Origin: GWF sp964610445
GTDB taxonomy: Bacteria; Patescibacteriota; Microgenomatia; UBA1400; UBA12108
Length of the DNA stretch: 64,000 nt
Assembly (NCBI GenBank): GCA_964610445.1
Contig: CAZSVV010000001.1
Location: 1 to 64,000, forward strand
Direction of reading: 5' to 3'
Position 1 is the first letter of the stretch. Each line of letters begins with the position of its first letter. The notes beneath the pieces are model-generated. The model did not search any database. It had not been told where the DNA came from and saw nothing but the letters and a program-made list of their open reading frames with translations. The position numbers and the translations under genes were made by a program. Below, piece after piece: positions 34,744 through 43,094 of the stretch.

Positions 34744-35880
34744 TTATTTTTTTCTAACTGATAGATAGATTGCTCCGACACCGATCCAGGTAGCTATCAT
34801 GCCGATAAAGTAGCCACCTACTGGGATTAGTTTGAGTAAATGCAGTAGTGTCACACCCACAAACATTTCCATCAGTGGCGTCATCTTGAGGGATGCGCTA
34901 GTACTCACAGTACGAGCTAGTGCAAAAGCGAAGACGATTTTTCCTAGATATAGAAGCACTAGGTAGAGTGGGAGGACTACGCCTGCTAGTGGTATACCAA
35001 TAACCGTTAGAGATAGTAGTACTAGAGCTGGGATAGTGAGGATGGTTATAAGCAATCCGGAGCCGAGAGCTGCCATACTACTGTTATGAAGTGAGGATAC
35101 GGCTAGATCCAATAGCTTGGGGGTCAGCCAAAGTAGTACTGCACCGACTAGCAGCATCCCGATATAGGACCAGACCCTAACTAGCAACATAAAGTTTTGC
35201 TGATTTTGCTTGTCCTGCATTCTATTTTGGCGCCACTCGGCTGGCTCGGTAACCACACTTGTACTCCCTTTGACTACTGCCTGACTATCCAACTTACCCT
35301 CTTCGGGAGATAAGAAATAGGTTAGGTCTTTGGCAATGGTAGTTTTGGGACCTAAATAGATAGACTCCCCAGCTAGGCGTGCTTCACCGAGAATCGGCGC
35401 GTCATGTCTGAGGTTACGACCAGCGAGCATGAGACTACGAGAAACAGTGGCATTATTTTTGATCGTTTCACCGGCTGCGATGACGGATCCACCGAGGAGA
35501 GTATCCTGGCTTACTGTCATGGTTTGACCTGCCATGTGGAGTGAGTCGTTTACTTTGGCACCTGAGAGATCGATGTTTTGACCGATGAGGTATGCATCCT
35601 GACCCACTCGACCATCTACGTCGATCGTTCCACTAATAGCGGTCATGTCCCCTGTTATTTCGCCTGTTACAAAAACACTTTCTGCTGCGACATAGAGATC
35701 ACCCTCCACCTTGCCCTCGACCCGCACGGTCTTGCCGGCTATATAGAGGTCGTCGGATACTACTTCGTTTTTGCTTATCACTACCTCGCCCTCGCTATAC
35801 TGGACCTTGGCGAGTACGGCGGATGGAGTAAGACTAAAAAGAAGTGTTGAGATAGCTATAGTTAAGAGTGATTTGTACAT
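34744..35880 (-). CDS. Bactofilin-like beta-helix protein with signal peptide and membrane domain
   Basis: 378 residues. Signal peptide (about 1-24, ending AVLA), then about 160 residues of short repeated G-x-(V/I)-x-G-(D/S)-(L/A) units as in polymer-forming bactofilin-type beta-helices (KVEGDLYVAAESVFVTGEI). A hydrophilic stretch follows, then four transmembrane helices from about 230. Probably a surface- or envelope-shaping scaffold anchored in the membrane. Function inferred from the repeat type only. Confidence 0.7.
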   Translation of the reverse strand: MYKSLLTIAISTLLFSLTPSAVLAKVQYSEGEVVISKNEVVSDDLYIAGKTVRVEGKVEGDLYVAAESVFVTGEITGDMTAISGTIDVDGRVGQDAYLIGQNIDLSGAKVNDSLHMAGQTMTVSQDTLLGGSVIAAGETIKNNATVSRSLMLAGRNLRHDAPILGEARLAGESIYLGPKTTIAKDLTYFLSPEEGKLDSQAVVKGSTSVVTEPAEWRQNRMQDKQNQQNFMLLVRVWSYIGMLLVGAVLLWLTPKLLDLAVSSLHNSSMAALGSGLLITILTIPALVLLSLTVIGIPLAGVVLPLYLVLLYLGKIVFAFALARTVSTSASLKMTPLMEMFVGVTLLHLLKLIPVGGYFIGMIATWIGVGAIYLSVRKK

Positions 35881-35886
35881 ATGTTG

Positions 35887-36129
35887 TTATTTCCCAATAC
35901 CGATAAATTGCATTAGATGATAAACCAAAAATCCTGGCCAAGTGATGGTCTGAAAGATATGCCAGAGCCACTCGGACAACCCGTTTGATCCGGGGAGAAA
36001 ATAGAATGCAGCGCCGATTAGGCCGATACCGTAGAGCGGGCTCTCTGCACTACTACTCTTTTTGCCATAATTACAGTTACAATCCTGACACATCTCTATT
36101 ACTTTATCTTTTACAGTGCTTTTCTTCAT
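35887..36129 (-). CDS. Small membrane protein with CxxCxC motif
   Basis: 80 residues. A cytoplasmic-looking start with CQDCNC (about 14-19), then two hydrophobic segments. Family not recognised. A strong Shine-Dalgarno (AGGAGG) precedes the ATG and a TATAGT/TATATT-rich region lies further upstream. It ends 6 bp before the bactofilin-like gene, so the two share a transcript. Confidence 0.6.
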   Translation of the reverse strand: MKKSTVKDKVIEMCQDCNCNYGKKSSSAESPLYGIGLIGAAFYFLPGSNGLSEWLWHIFQTITWPGFLVYHLMQFIGIGK

Positions 36130-36210
36130 ATATCCTCCTAATTAATCTAGTAAATATACTATATCACTCAAAGATTATTACATGTTACGGATCCTGGACG
36201 ATGTTAGAAC

Positions 36211-36912
36211 TTATTTATCTATCAATTCCATCTCAAACTCTGGAGTCAGTACTACTTGTTGATTCGATGACTCAAACTCTATTGAATTACTAGATGCTCT
36301 GTATGTCTGAATGAAGCTATGCTCAACTTTTTTTGTTAGTATTTCCTCGTAATCAATATCTATAGCTAGCAGGTATGGGTAGATTTGAGTTACTCTCCAA
36401 ATTTTTGCATCTAAGGAAACGTCACCCAAATACCAAATATCTTTAACTTTAGGATTTATTTTTTTAAGTTGGGAATTTAAAATTGTCGCCGGGGGAATTG
36501 AGCCTCCGTTTTTTATATAACAAAGTATTGTTATTTCTGGATCTATAATCTTATTCAGCTTAATTTTTTTCAAAGCAGATATTAGGTCTTCTTCGTGATT
36601 AGATTTTCTCCACTCAAATACCTCTAATTTTATATGTTGCTTTTCCGCACCTCTTTTTGATTTACTCATTACCAAAGAGAAGCAGTTAAAGTCTGGAGAG
36701 CCACTACTATCTGAGACTGAAGTAAGCCACCAATCTACTTTTGAATGTTTCTGTAATGCAATCAGAAACATCGATGCTATCCAGGCTTCTCTTGTTACCT
36801 TATATTTTCTGTCTTTTAAAATTTTATCCCCAGTGGCTAAATATGTTTTTGCAAATAGTCGGATAGCTATATATGGATTAATAAGATAGTTTTCTGTATT
36901 TTCAATTTTCAT
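36211..36912 (-). CDS. Hypothetical protein in an AT-rich patch
   Basis: 233 residues, family not recognised. The coding sequence looks more AT-rich than its neighbours, with many AAA/ATT/TTT codons. SGSPDFNCFSL followed by HIKLEVFEWRK slightly recalls a PD-(D/E)xK nuclease, but the final lysine is misplaced. Follows the GNAT gene by about 34 bp on the same strand; the two may have arrived together. Confidence 0.5.
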   Translation of the reverse strand: MKIENTENYLINPYIAIRLFAKTYLATGDKILKDRKYKVTREAWIASMFLIALQKHSKVDWWLTSVSDSSGSPDFNCFSLVMSKSKRGAEKQHIKLEVFEWRKSNHEEDLISALKKIKLNKIIDPEITILCYIKNGGSIPPATILNSQLKKINPKVKDIWYLGDVSLDAKIWRVTQIYPYLLAIDIDYEEILTKKVEHSFIQTYRASSNSIEFESSNQQVVLTPEFEMELIDK

Positions 36913-36946
36913 TGTTTTTCACTGGGTGACCATGTTGGAACTTTTT

Positions 36947-37435
36947 TTACACAAAATTTTGCGGTCTTACCTCATAATGTCCAAGATAACTCCCTGCTCC
37001 ATCAGGCTTAAATGGCTCAATCACCGTAGCAACACCCTTTTCTGCCAATATTTCCCATAAGTGTTTAGCTCCCTCTGTTTGCGACCATTCGTGGGAACGA
37101 AATGTATACCCCTTACCAATACTGTCTTCTATTATTTTTGTGTATATTGCCATACCAAAACCTAGTCCTTTCCCTCTTAATTCTTCATCTACATGGATTC
37201 GCTCAGTAAATGAGATTTTTCTCTTAGTTGACTCTGTTACCCTAACATCACCAATTATTTTCCCGTCGTGCCAGACGTCGTATTGTGTAGATATAAAGGT
37301 TCCTTTTCCGCCTGCATTATCAGGAGATACTGTTAATCTAACTTCTGGTAATGTATGGTTTGGATCTATTTTTTCTCTTACCCAAGATGAATTGTCTCTT
37401 ATTGCATCCATGGGTGTGCTTGAACCGTCTGCCAT
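36947..37435 (-). CDS. GNAT-family acetyltransferase-like protein
   Basis: 162 residues. ERIHVDEELRGKGLGFGMAIYTKIIED carries the acetyl-CoA loop (R-G-K-G-L-G) at about 99-104. The substrate is unknown. TACAAT ends 7 nt before the ATG. Immediately downstream of the tRNA-linked repeat element. Confidence 0.7.
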   Translation of the reverse strand: MADGSSTPMDAIRDNSSWVREKIDPNHTLPEVRLTVSPDNAGGKGTFISTQYDVWHDGKIIGDVRVTESTKRKISFTERIHVDEELRGKGLGFGMAIYTKIIEDSIGKGYTFRSHEWSQTEGAKHLWEILAEKGVATVIEPFKPDGAGSYLGHYEVRPQNFV

Positions 37436-37461
37436 GATGTATATTGTATAGGAATTTTGAG

Positions 37462-37475
37462 TGTTGCCGAGCAGG
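37462..37475 (+). repeat. Direct repeat of the tRNA-Gln 3' end
   Basis: Fourteen bases identical to 37608-37621, the 3' end of tRNA-Gln plus flank. Together they bracket a 146-bp segment, like the attachment duplicates left by tRNA-targeted insertion. Confidence 0.6.
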
Positions 37476-37558
37476 TCTCCCAGACATTCTGTCTGGAGGC
37501 ATTTCTCAGGTGCCTACTGCACTTGATGTGCAGGACCCTCACCCTACGGGTTCGAGCA
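37463..37558. repeat. Palindromic intergenic element with three hairpins
   Basis: Contains GTCTCCCAGAC-N5-GTCTGGAGGC (37475-37500), CTGCAC-N5-GTGCAG (37517-37533) and ACCC-N3-GGGT (37541-37551), ending GGGTTCGAGC. The first hairpin and its ATTTCTC flank also occur inside lon at 12546-12580, so this is a dispersed repeat family. No reading frame of interest. Confidence 0.6.
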
Positions 37559-37578
37559 AACTAGATAATTATATAAAA

Positions 37579-37604
37579 AAAGACGTATAGAAACGTCTTT
37601 TTTT
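37579..37604 (-). terminator. Terminator after tRNA-Gln
   Basis: AAAGACGT-loop-ACGTCTTT with a run of seven T on the minus strand, directly after the tRNA. Confidence 0.7.
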
Positions 37605-37609
37605 GCATG

Positions 37610-37680
37610 TTGCCGAGCAGGGACTCGAACCCCAATAAGCAGCTCCAGAAACTGCTGTCCTACCATTAGACGACTCGGCA
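37610..37680 (-). tRNA. tRNA-Gln (anticodon CUG)
   Basis: Acceptor stem TGCCGAG/CTCGGCA, D-arm with AATGG-type loop, anticodon stem GCAGT/GCTGC closing the 7-nt loop TTCTGGA (anticodon CTG) and T-arm with TTCGAGT. Discriminator base A. The 3' CCA is not encoded, so the CCA-adding enzyme at 47723 is needed. Confidence 0.95.
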
Positions 37681-37876
37681 AAGATGTGGTTATTTTATCA
37701 CTACCTACCCTGTTTTTGAAAAAGCGATTATTTGGGTAGGTTATCTAGTGTGGTTTGGTGGTTCTGTCGAAGCTCGTCGCGAAACCATAGAAATAGCAGT
37801 GAAGACAGATGAACCTCAACCAAACAGGCTAAAAATACTTCTAGACTCCTAAGCCGGTTTACTAATTCAAGATTTA
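37681..37876. other. Intergenic stretch without a supported gene
   Basis: Holds the upstream region of tRNA-Gln. A plus-strand frame stays open for about 56 codons to a TAA at 37852 but lacks a convincing start; it is not called as a gene. Confidence 0.4.
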
Positions 37877-38638
37877 TCATTTCTTAGGTGGGAGCGGAAA
37901 GAAAGAGGAGGTTTGGCGGGCATAAGCAGCCCAGTCTTTACGACCTTTGTACTTGGCTTCGAGCATGGGGATACCCGAGACTTTGAGGAGGAGAAAATCG
38001 ATCATAATGGGACCAACAAAAGCGAGGATGTTCCCCGAACTAAGATATGCAATGAGCGCTATCCCCCACCAGAGCGTGGCCTCGCCAAAGTAGTTTGGGT
38101 GTCTAGTATATTTCCAGAGCCCTGTCGTCATGAGCTTACCTTTGCTAGTTTTTTTGCTTTTGAAGACTGTGAGCTGATAATCGCCGATTGCTTCGAAGTA
38201 GAATCCGAGGAGCCAGATAGCAGAACCGATTAGTAGCCACTGTCCTGTTACGGCCGTGCTACCTGATCCTAGCAAGATCGGAATAGAGACTATTTGCATA
38301 AAGAGCCACTGAAGCAAGTACACCTGCAAAAATGAACGGACCAACCACCATTTGCCCCAGTCTTTACGCCATTGGGCATAACGAAAATCTTCTTTTTGCC
38401 CTAAGTTACGCAGACCAATGTGTGTAGCCAGTCGTACCCCCCAGGCTGTCGTTAAAACCATGATAAGAGTGGTGACAGTGGTCGGATTACGCAAGTAGAC
38501 CAAAACCGAAATCAAGACAAAACCTAATCCCCAGATAATGTCGACGATCCCGTTGTTTTTGATTAGGGTCGCGACCAGAAATGTAGTTATAAATAGGGCC
38601 AAGCTAGCGAGCGAGGTGGTGAGCAGTAATGTTTCCAT
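37877..38638 (-). CDS. DUF1295 family membrane protein (steroid 5-alpha reductase/ICMT-like fold)
   Basis: 253 residues, about six transmembrane helices. Late motifs GLWKYTRHPNYFGEATLWWG and KYKGRKDWAAYARQTSSFFP are diagnostic for DUF1295 and related isoprenylcysteine methyltransferase-like or reductase enzymes. Specific reaction unknown. It starts 27 bp from the divergent HD gene. Confidence 0.85.
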   Translation of the reverse strand: METLLLTTSLASLALFITTFLVATLIKNNGIVDIIWGLGFVLISVLVYLRNPTTVTTLIMVLTTAWGVRLATHIGLRNLGQKEDFRYAQWRKDWGKWWLVRSFLQVYLLQWLFMQIVSIPILLGSGSTAVTGQWLLIGSAIWLLGFYFEAIGDYQLTVFKSKKTSKGKLMTTGLWKYTRHPNYFGEATLWWGIALIAYLSSGNILAFVGPIMIDFLLLKVSGIPMLEAKYKGRKDWAAYARQTSSFFPLPPKK

Positions 38639-38665
38639 AGTACCTATGCTACCATACAGCTAGTT

Positions 38666-39265
38666 ATGCAGATACGAGATCTATACGACAAGTACAACAT
38701 AATGCCACAACTACGCGAGCATCAGCTAAGAGTTGGTGGAATCGCTAGGCTGATTACCGATGATCATGACAGCATCGTTACAGCACTAGTTCACGACATG
38801 GGGAATATAGTTAAGTTTGATCTGGATAACCCAGTCACTTTGATAAGCGATGTAGACAAATGGAAAAGAGAACAAGCACATGTTCGAAAAACTTATGGTC
38901 ATGACGCTCACGAAGCAACATATGCGATCCTAAAAGAAGCGGGTTTGGATAAATACAACACACATCTAAGAGACGAGGGAAGAGCCTATGATAATGAAAC
39001 TCTAGATATTAACTTTTTTGAGAGTATGTCTAAACCTGCTCTTTTTACTTTATATGGAGATATGAGAGTCAGTGTGGTTGGAGTAGTGAGCATGCAAGAA
39101 AGAATAGAAGACTTGGAGAGAAGATATGGAGCACCCAGAACAGAGTCTAAATGGGTAAACAAGCTCGAAGACTATATACAATCAATTGCAAGTATCGATG
39201 TGAGGTCCATTACTGAAGAGTCGGTGGAGCCACTTTTTGACGAGCTGTTGACAATGACCGTATAA
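38666..39265 (+). CDS. HD-domain phosphohydrolase-like protein
   Basis: 199 residues. REHQLRVGGIARLI...TALVHDMGNIVKFD holds the H...HD metal-binding residues of the HD superfamily, followed by HDAHEATYAILKEAG. Likely a nucleotidase or phosphodiesterase, substrate unknown. Its TAA stop lies within the -10 box of the proS leader. Confidence 0.75.
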   Translation: MQIRDLYDKYNIMPQLREHQLRVGGIARLITDDHDSIVTALVHDMGNIVKFDLDNPVTLISDVDKWKREQAHVRKTYGHDAHEATYAILKEAGLDKYNTHLRDEGRAYDNETLDINFFESMSKPALFTLYGDMRVSVVGVVSMQERIEDLERRYGAPRTESKWVNKLEDYIQSIASIDVRSITEESVEPLFDELLTMTV

Positions 39266-39266
39266 T
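39237..39266 (+). promoter_or_regulatory. Promoter of the proS T-box transcript
   Basis: TTGACG (39237-39242), 18-nt spacer, TATAAT (39261-39266). Predicted start near 39273. It overlaps the end of the HD gene. Confidence 0.6.
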
Positions 39267-39272
39267 GTAACT

Positions 39273-39440
39273 AATTGAAAAAGCGATGAAGGGGTCCCCA
39301 CCCTAGAGCTGGATACGATGAGTATCCCGTAACTGTACGAGAAACAGTAATTAAGTGGTAAGCAAGGTGGTACCGCGAGTAACCTCGCCCTTGTTCCCGA
39401 CACCAAAAAGGTGTTAGGAATAGTGGCGAGGTTTTTTGTT
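39273..39440 (+). promoter_or_regulatory. T-box leader of proS, very short form, transcription-terminating
   Basis: Antiterminator CAAGG-[TGGTACCG]-CGAG...CTCG-CCCTTG (39363-39395) carries the T-box bulge; TGGT would pair with a tRNA ending ACCA. A competing terminator pairs CCTCGCC (39383-39389) with GGCGAGG (39425-39431) followed by T6. Upstream a hairpin AGGG/CCCT (39290-39304) has a 7-nt loop GTCCCCA with CCC (Pro) at loop positions 3-5. Two further hairpins (39311-39327, 39332-39348) precede the antiterminator. Only about 92 nt separate the transcript start from the T-box, too little for a classical Stem I. Confidence 0.85.
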
Positions 39441-39469
39441 ACAAAAATTATTAATAATTGGAGATAAAT

Positions 39470-40711
39470 ATGAAGTATTCAAAACTATTTAGTAAGACAC
39501 TAAAGTCAGCACCGGCTAATGCTGACACGGTCAACCATAAACTACTAGTGCAAGCTGGTTATGTGCGTCAAGTGATGGCGGGTGTTTATACCTACACTCC
39601 CCTTGGTCTTAGAGTGTTAAACAAAATAAGCAACATTATTCGTGAAGAGATGAACGAGATAGGTGGTCAAGAAGTACTCATGCCCCTTCTACACCCTAGT
39701 TCTATCTGGAAGCAAACAGGTGGCTGGGACAAGATCGATGTGCTATTTAAAGTAAAAAGTCGTACAGGAAAAGACTACGCGCTAGCACAAAGTAACGAAG
39801 AGACCGTCACTCCTCTAGTTAAAGAGTGGATCCACAGCGAGCGCGATCTCCCACTAGCGGTTTATCACATTAACGCTAAGTTTCGTGATGAGCTACGCAG
39901 CAAATCCGGGATACTCCGCGGACGCGAATTCCTAATGAAAGATATGTATAGCTGGCACAGTAATCAAGCCGACTTTGATCGCTTTTACCAAATCGTAAAA
40001 GAGGCCTACTTTAAAATCTTTGACCGACTCGGACTATCCGCCAAAGCGACAGAAGCATCAGGAGGAGCATTTACCGAAAAAGTAAGTTATGAGTTTGAGG
40101 TACTATCTGATGCAGGGGAAGCTCATATCCTCCATTGCCCTAGCTGTAACTGGTGCGTGAACTCTGATGACATTACTACTTATAAAGTGGGTGATGAATG
40201 CCATAAATGTAAGGCAGGAAAGCTAGAATCAGCAAAAGCTGCTGAGTTAGGTAATGTCTTTGATCTAGGTACCAAGTACACCAAAGCATTTGATATTAGT
40301 GTCATAAATAGTGAGGGAGAGAAGATCTATCCGATCATGGGATGCTACGGGATTGGGATCTCGCGCACGATGGGAGTAATCGTTGAGACATTTAATGACG
40401 AACGAGGGATTATATGGCCTGAAACTGTTGCACCATTTAAAGTACATCTCGTGTCTCTAGCTGGCAAGAGTGAAGAAGTAGCTCGGCGAGCGGATGGAGT
40501 ATATGCAGAACTAACGAAATTAGGCTTTGAAGTGCTATACGACGAGCGAGAAAATGTGGGTGCAGGAGCTAAGCTAGCAGATGCCGACCTACTAGGAATA
40601 CCCTACCGCGTAGTCGTATCAGAAAAATCAGGCGAGCTTGTGGAGCTGAAAAAGAGAAACGAAAAGGAAGCCAAGTTGATTAGCCTAGCTGAACTAGTTA
40701 AGTCGCTCTAA
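39470..40711 (+). CDS. proS: Prolyl-tRNA synthetase, short form with zinc ribbon
   Basis: 413 residues, against about 570 for the usual bacterial enzyme. Class II motifs are present: motif 2 region FRDELRSKSGILRGREFLMKD and the late YPIMGCYGIGISRTMG. Between them, where most bacterial ProRS carry the INS editing domain, there is a compact CPSCNWC...CHKCKAG zinc ribbon (about 222-250). C-terminal anticodon domain with DERENVGAGAKLADADLLGIP. ATG at 39470 preceded by TTGGAGA. Controlled by the T-box leader. Its end overlaps convergent gltX by 18 bp. Confidence 0.93.
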   Translation: MKYSKLFSKTLKSAPANADTVNHKLLVQAGYVRQVMAGVYTYTPLGLRVLNKISNIIREEMNEIGGQEVLMPLLHPSSIWKQTGGWDKIDVLFKVKSRTGKDYALAQSNEETVTPLVKEWIHSERDLPLAVYHINAKFRDELRSKSGILRGREFLMKDMYSWHSNQADFDRFYQIVKEAYFKIFDRLGLSAKATEASGGAFTEKVSYEFEVLSDAGEAHILHCPSCNWCVNSDDITTYKVGDECHKCKAGKLESAKAAELGNVFDLGTKYTKAFDISVINSEGEKIYPIMGCYGIGISRTMGVIVETFNDERGIIWPETVAPFKVHLVSLAGKSEEVARRADGVYAELTKLGFEVLYDERENVGAGAKLADADLLGIPYRVVVSEKSGELVELKKRNEKEAKLISLAELVKSL

Positions 40712-42016
40712 AACAGCGTCCCGACCTAGGATGAGCATGGACTCAGTGAGTGGAGGGCTAACTTTTTTGCCGGTAACTGCCAGGCGCATAGCAGCAAAGA
40801 ATGGACCATTCTTCCAGCCCTTACCTTTAACTGCCTCGACGAGTGCTGTTTCTATCCCCTCTTTGGACCAGTCGCAACTACTTAGGATCTCTTTGGCTAG
40901 TTGGATATATAACACCTCATCAGTAGTTAGCTCGGGTCTAACCGGCTTACTAAAGAAGAACTCAGTAAGTGAGCTAAACTCGGAGAGCAAACTAATACGA
41001 GTCTTAATGAGTGGAATGATAGATAGAAGCAGCCCATCATTTGCATCTGCTGGAGCGTACGGGCGGATGAGAGGGAGTAGCCCATTATCTGGGATCTGAC
41101 GAATATATTGGCCATTAAAATAGTTTAGTTTGTCTATAAAGAACCTGGGGTTGGCATCCTGAAAACCGGAAGCGTCAAAATGCTCAACAAACTCGGGTAG
41201 CGTGTAGAGCTCGCGGTTATCTTTGGGGGCCCAGCCGAGGAGAGCCACAAAGTTGAGGAGAGCCTCCGGAAGGTATCCCTGTTTGAGATAATCCTCGCAG
41301 AACACACTATCTCTTCTTTTACTCAATTTTTTGCCTGTAGTTGGGGACATGATATCTGTCAAGTGGCCAATCGCTGGCATGGGTTTGTCGCCCCTAAGAT
41401 AGTTGAGTACTAAGACATGGATCGGAGTGGAGGGCAACCAGTCATGACCTCGTAGAATATGGGTGATGTTCATATCTAGATCATCGACCATCGCGGCGAG
41501 CGCGTAGGTTGGGAAAGTATCGGTCTTGAGCAAGGTTGCGTCGTAGACGGTATTACTATCCCAAGTAATGTCTTTTTTGTGGGCAAAATCGTGATAGGTA
41601 ATCTTTTGATTATCTGGGACCCTCAGCTTGATAGCACCACTATTAAAGCCTTTATCCCTACATGGGTCACGCATTACTGTTGAGTAGCCATCGGTATGAG
41701 CATTCTTGGGTGGGCACTGGCAGTAGAAGGCATGGCCATCGCTAAGTAGTTTTTGGGCTGCAGCCTGATAGATCCCTGTCTTTTGCCTCTCTGATTGGAT
41801 ATAAAATTCGTCCCATGTAATACCAAATTTTTTCAGAACTATTTGGAGTGATTCTAATGCTCCTTCTACCTCTCTCTTTTGATCTGTGTCTTCGATCCTG
41901 AGGATAAAGTCCCCTCCCTCATGCCGAGCCATAGCATAGGCATAGAGAGCAGTGCGCAAGCTACCAATATGCAGGAATCCGGTGGGAGATGGGGCAAAAC
42001 GAGTGCGAATAGTCAT
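40694..42016 (-). CDS. gltX: Glutamyl-tRNA synthetase
   Basis: 440 residues, class I synthetase. RFAPSPTGFLHIGSLRTAL has the HIGH-like motif HIGS (about 17-20), RIEDTDQKREVEGA follows, and KLSKRRDS is the KMSKS loop. C-terminal anticodon-binding domain is helical. It could charge tRNA-Glu only or also tRNA-Gln; whether GatCAB or GlnRS exists is not visible here. Minus TATAAT ends 7 nt before the ATG. Confidence 0.93.
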   Translation of the reverse strand: MTIRTRFAPSPTGFLHIGSLRTALYAYAMARHEGGDFILRIEDTDQKREVEGALESLQIVLKKFGITWDEFYIQSERQKTGIYQAAAQKLLSDGHAFYCQCPPKNAHTDGYSTVMRDPCRDKGFNSGAIKLRVPDNQKITYHDFAHKKDITWDSNTVYDATLLKTDTFPTYALAAMVDDLDMNITHILRGHDWLPSTPIHVLVLNYLRGDKPMPAIGHLTDIMSPTTGKKLSKRRDSVFCEDYLKQGYLPEALLNFVALLGWAPKDNRELYTLPEFVEHFDASGFQDANPRFFIDKLNYFNGQYIRQIPDNGLLPLIRPYAPADANDGLLLSIIPLIKTRISLLSEFSSLTEFFFSKPVRPELTTDEVLYIQLAKEILSSCDWSKEGIETALVEAVKGKGWKNGPFFAAMRLAVTGKKVSPPLTESMLILGRDAVLERLN

Positions 42017-42039
42017 AAGAAGTATTATATACTAGAGTC
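42017..42039. promoter_or_regulatory. 23-bp bidirectional promoter, both transcripts leaderless
   Basis: Minus TATAAT (42029-42024) serves gltX and plus TATACT (42028-42033) serves the gene at 42040, ending 7 and 6 nt from the respective ATGs. The two -10 boxes overlap. Confidence 0.6.
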
Positions 42040-43089
42040 ATGGCAACACTCGGAGAGACTGCAATCGTCGCGCGAAAAGCGATCAAATTTGGGGCGATTG
42101 GACTCGTGGTCCTAATGATAGGCCGGGTAGTTGTGACCTCTGCATATACCTACTGGAAAACACTTCACCCTGACCCACCACCACCACCTGATGTAAAGTT
42201 TGGTAGATTGCCTAAGCTAGTGTTCCCCCAAAAGGAGCCGATCCCTATCCAATATAGCCTCGAAACTAGAACGGGCGCACTGCCAACTAATCTACCCACT
42301 CAGTTTACGGTCTACTTTATGCCGATCAAAAAACCGAGCCTACTTGCTTATGATGCCGCAAAGAACGTAGCAAATAGGCTAGATTTTATTGCAGAGCCGC
42401 TCAAACTATCTGAAGATACTTACCGCTGGGATGCTAGCGACCCAATCCCGTCGACTTTTACTATAAATGTCATAACTGGTGCGTTTGTACTAGACCGTCG
42501 GTGGCAGGTCGAACCTTCGTATACTACCCCCAACTTAATCTTTAATGACGAACAGGCAGAAGACAGGGTATTAAACATTTTATCGAGACTAGAGCTACTA
42601 CCTGATGACATTAAAGAAGGTGAAGTCACGATGAACGAGCTCAAAGCAGACAAAGACCAGATAGTCACCGCTGTATCGAGATCGCAAGCTAACTTTGTGA
42701 GAGTGAACCTATATCGCAAGCCAGTTGAGGAAATACCTGTCGTATACCCTAGGAGCGATAGAGGTCCCATCTCGGTGATCCTGGCACTACAGAGAGATGA
42801 GGATAAACAGTTTGTAAATATAGACTATAACTACTATCCAGTAGAGCGAGAGACGAGTGCGGTCTATCCGATCATCTCGGCGGCCGAAGCATGGAAGAGA
42901 CTCCAAGCAGGTAATGGGTATGTGGTTAATGTTAAACAAAATGTGGCTACCACAGTCGTGCGAGAGATCAGCATCGAATACTATGATGCTGAGGAACCAC
43001 AACAATACCTACAACCTGTATATGTTTTTCGGGGTGATAATGATTTTGTCGCTTATGTCCCGGCGCTGTCAGATGCGTGGGTGGAATAA
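42040..43089 (+). CDS. Hypothetical single-pass membrane protein
   Basis: 349 residues. One N-terminal transmembrane helix (about 16-34), a proline stretch HPDPPPPPD, then a long extracytoplasmic domain. Near the C-terminus EAWKRLQAGNGYVVNV and IEYYDAEEPQQYLQPVYVFRG resemble pieces of regulatory lipoprotein/YycI-like domains, but I cannot assign a family. Convergent with ybaK. Confidence 0.6.
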   Translation: MATLGETAIVARKAIKFGAIGLVVLMIGRVVVTSAYTYWKTLHPDPPPPPDVKFGRLPKLVFPQKEPIPIQYSLETRTGALPTNLPTQFTVYFMPIKKPSLLAYDAAKNVANRLDFIAEPLKLSEDTYRWDASDPIPSTFTINVITGAFVLDRRWQVEPSYTTPNLIFNDEQAEDRVLNILSRLELLPDDIKEGEVTMNELKADKDQIVTAVSRSQANFVRVNLYRKPVEEIPVVYPRSDRGPISVILALQRDEDKQFVNIDYNYYPVERETSAVYPIISAAEAWKRLQAGNGYVVNVKQNVATTVVREISIEYYDAEEPQQYLQPVYVFRGDNDFVAYVPALSDAWVE

Positions 43090-43094
43090 TTTCT

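Noticed and set aside
36211..36912. PD-(D/E)xK nuclease assignment
   Set aside because: A PD and a later E are visible, but the spacing and the missing lysine do not fit the motif well.
37684..37852. Plus-strand open frame of about 56 codons ending at a TAA at 37852
   Set aside because: No ATG start or ribosome site, begins against tRNA-Gln, and no family is recognised; could be chance or a decayed gene.
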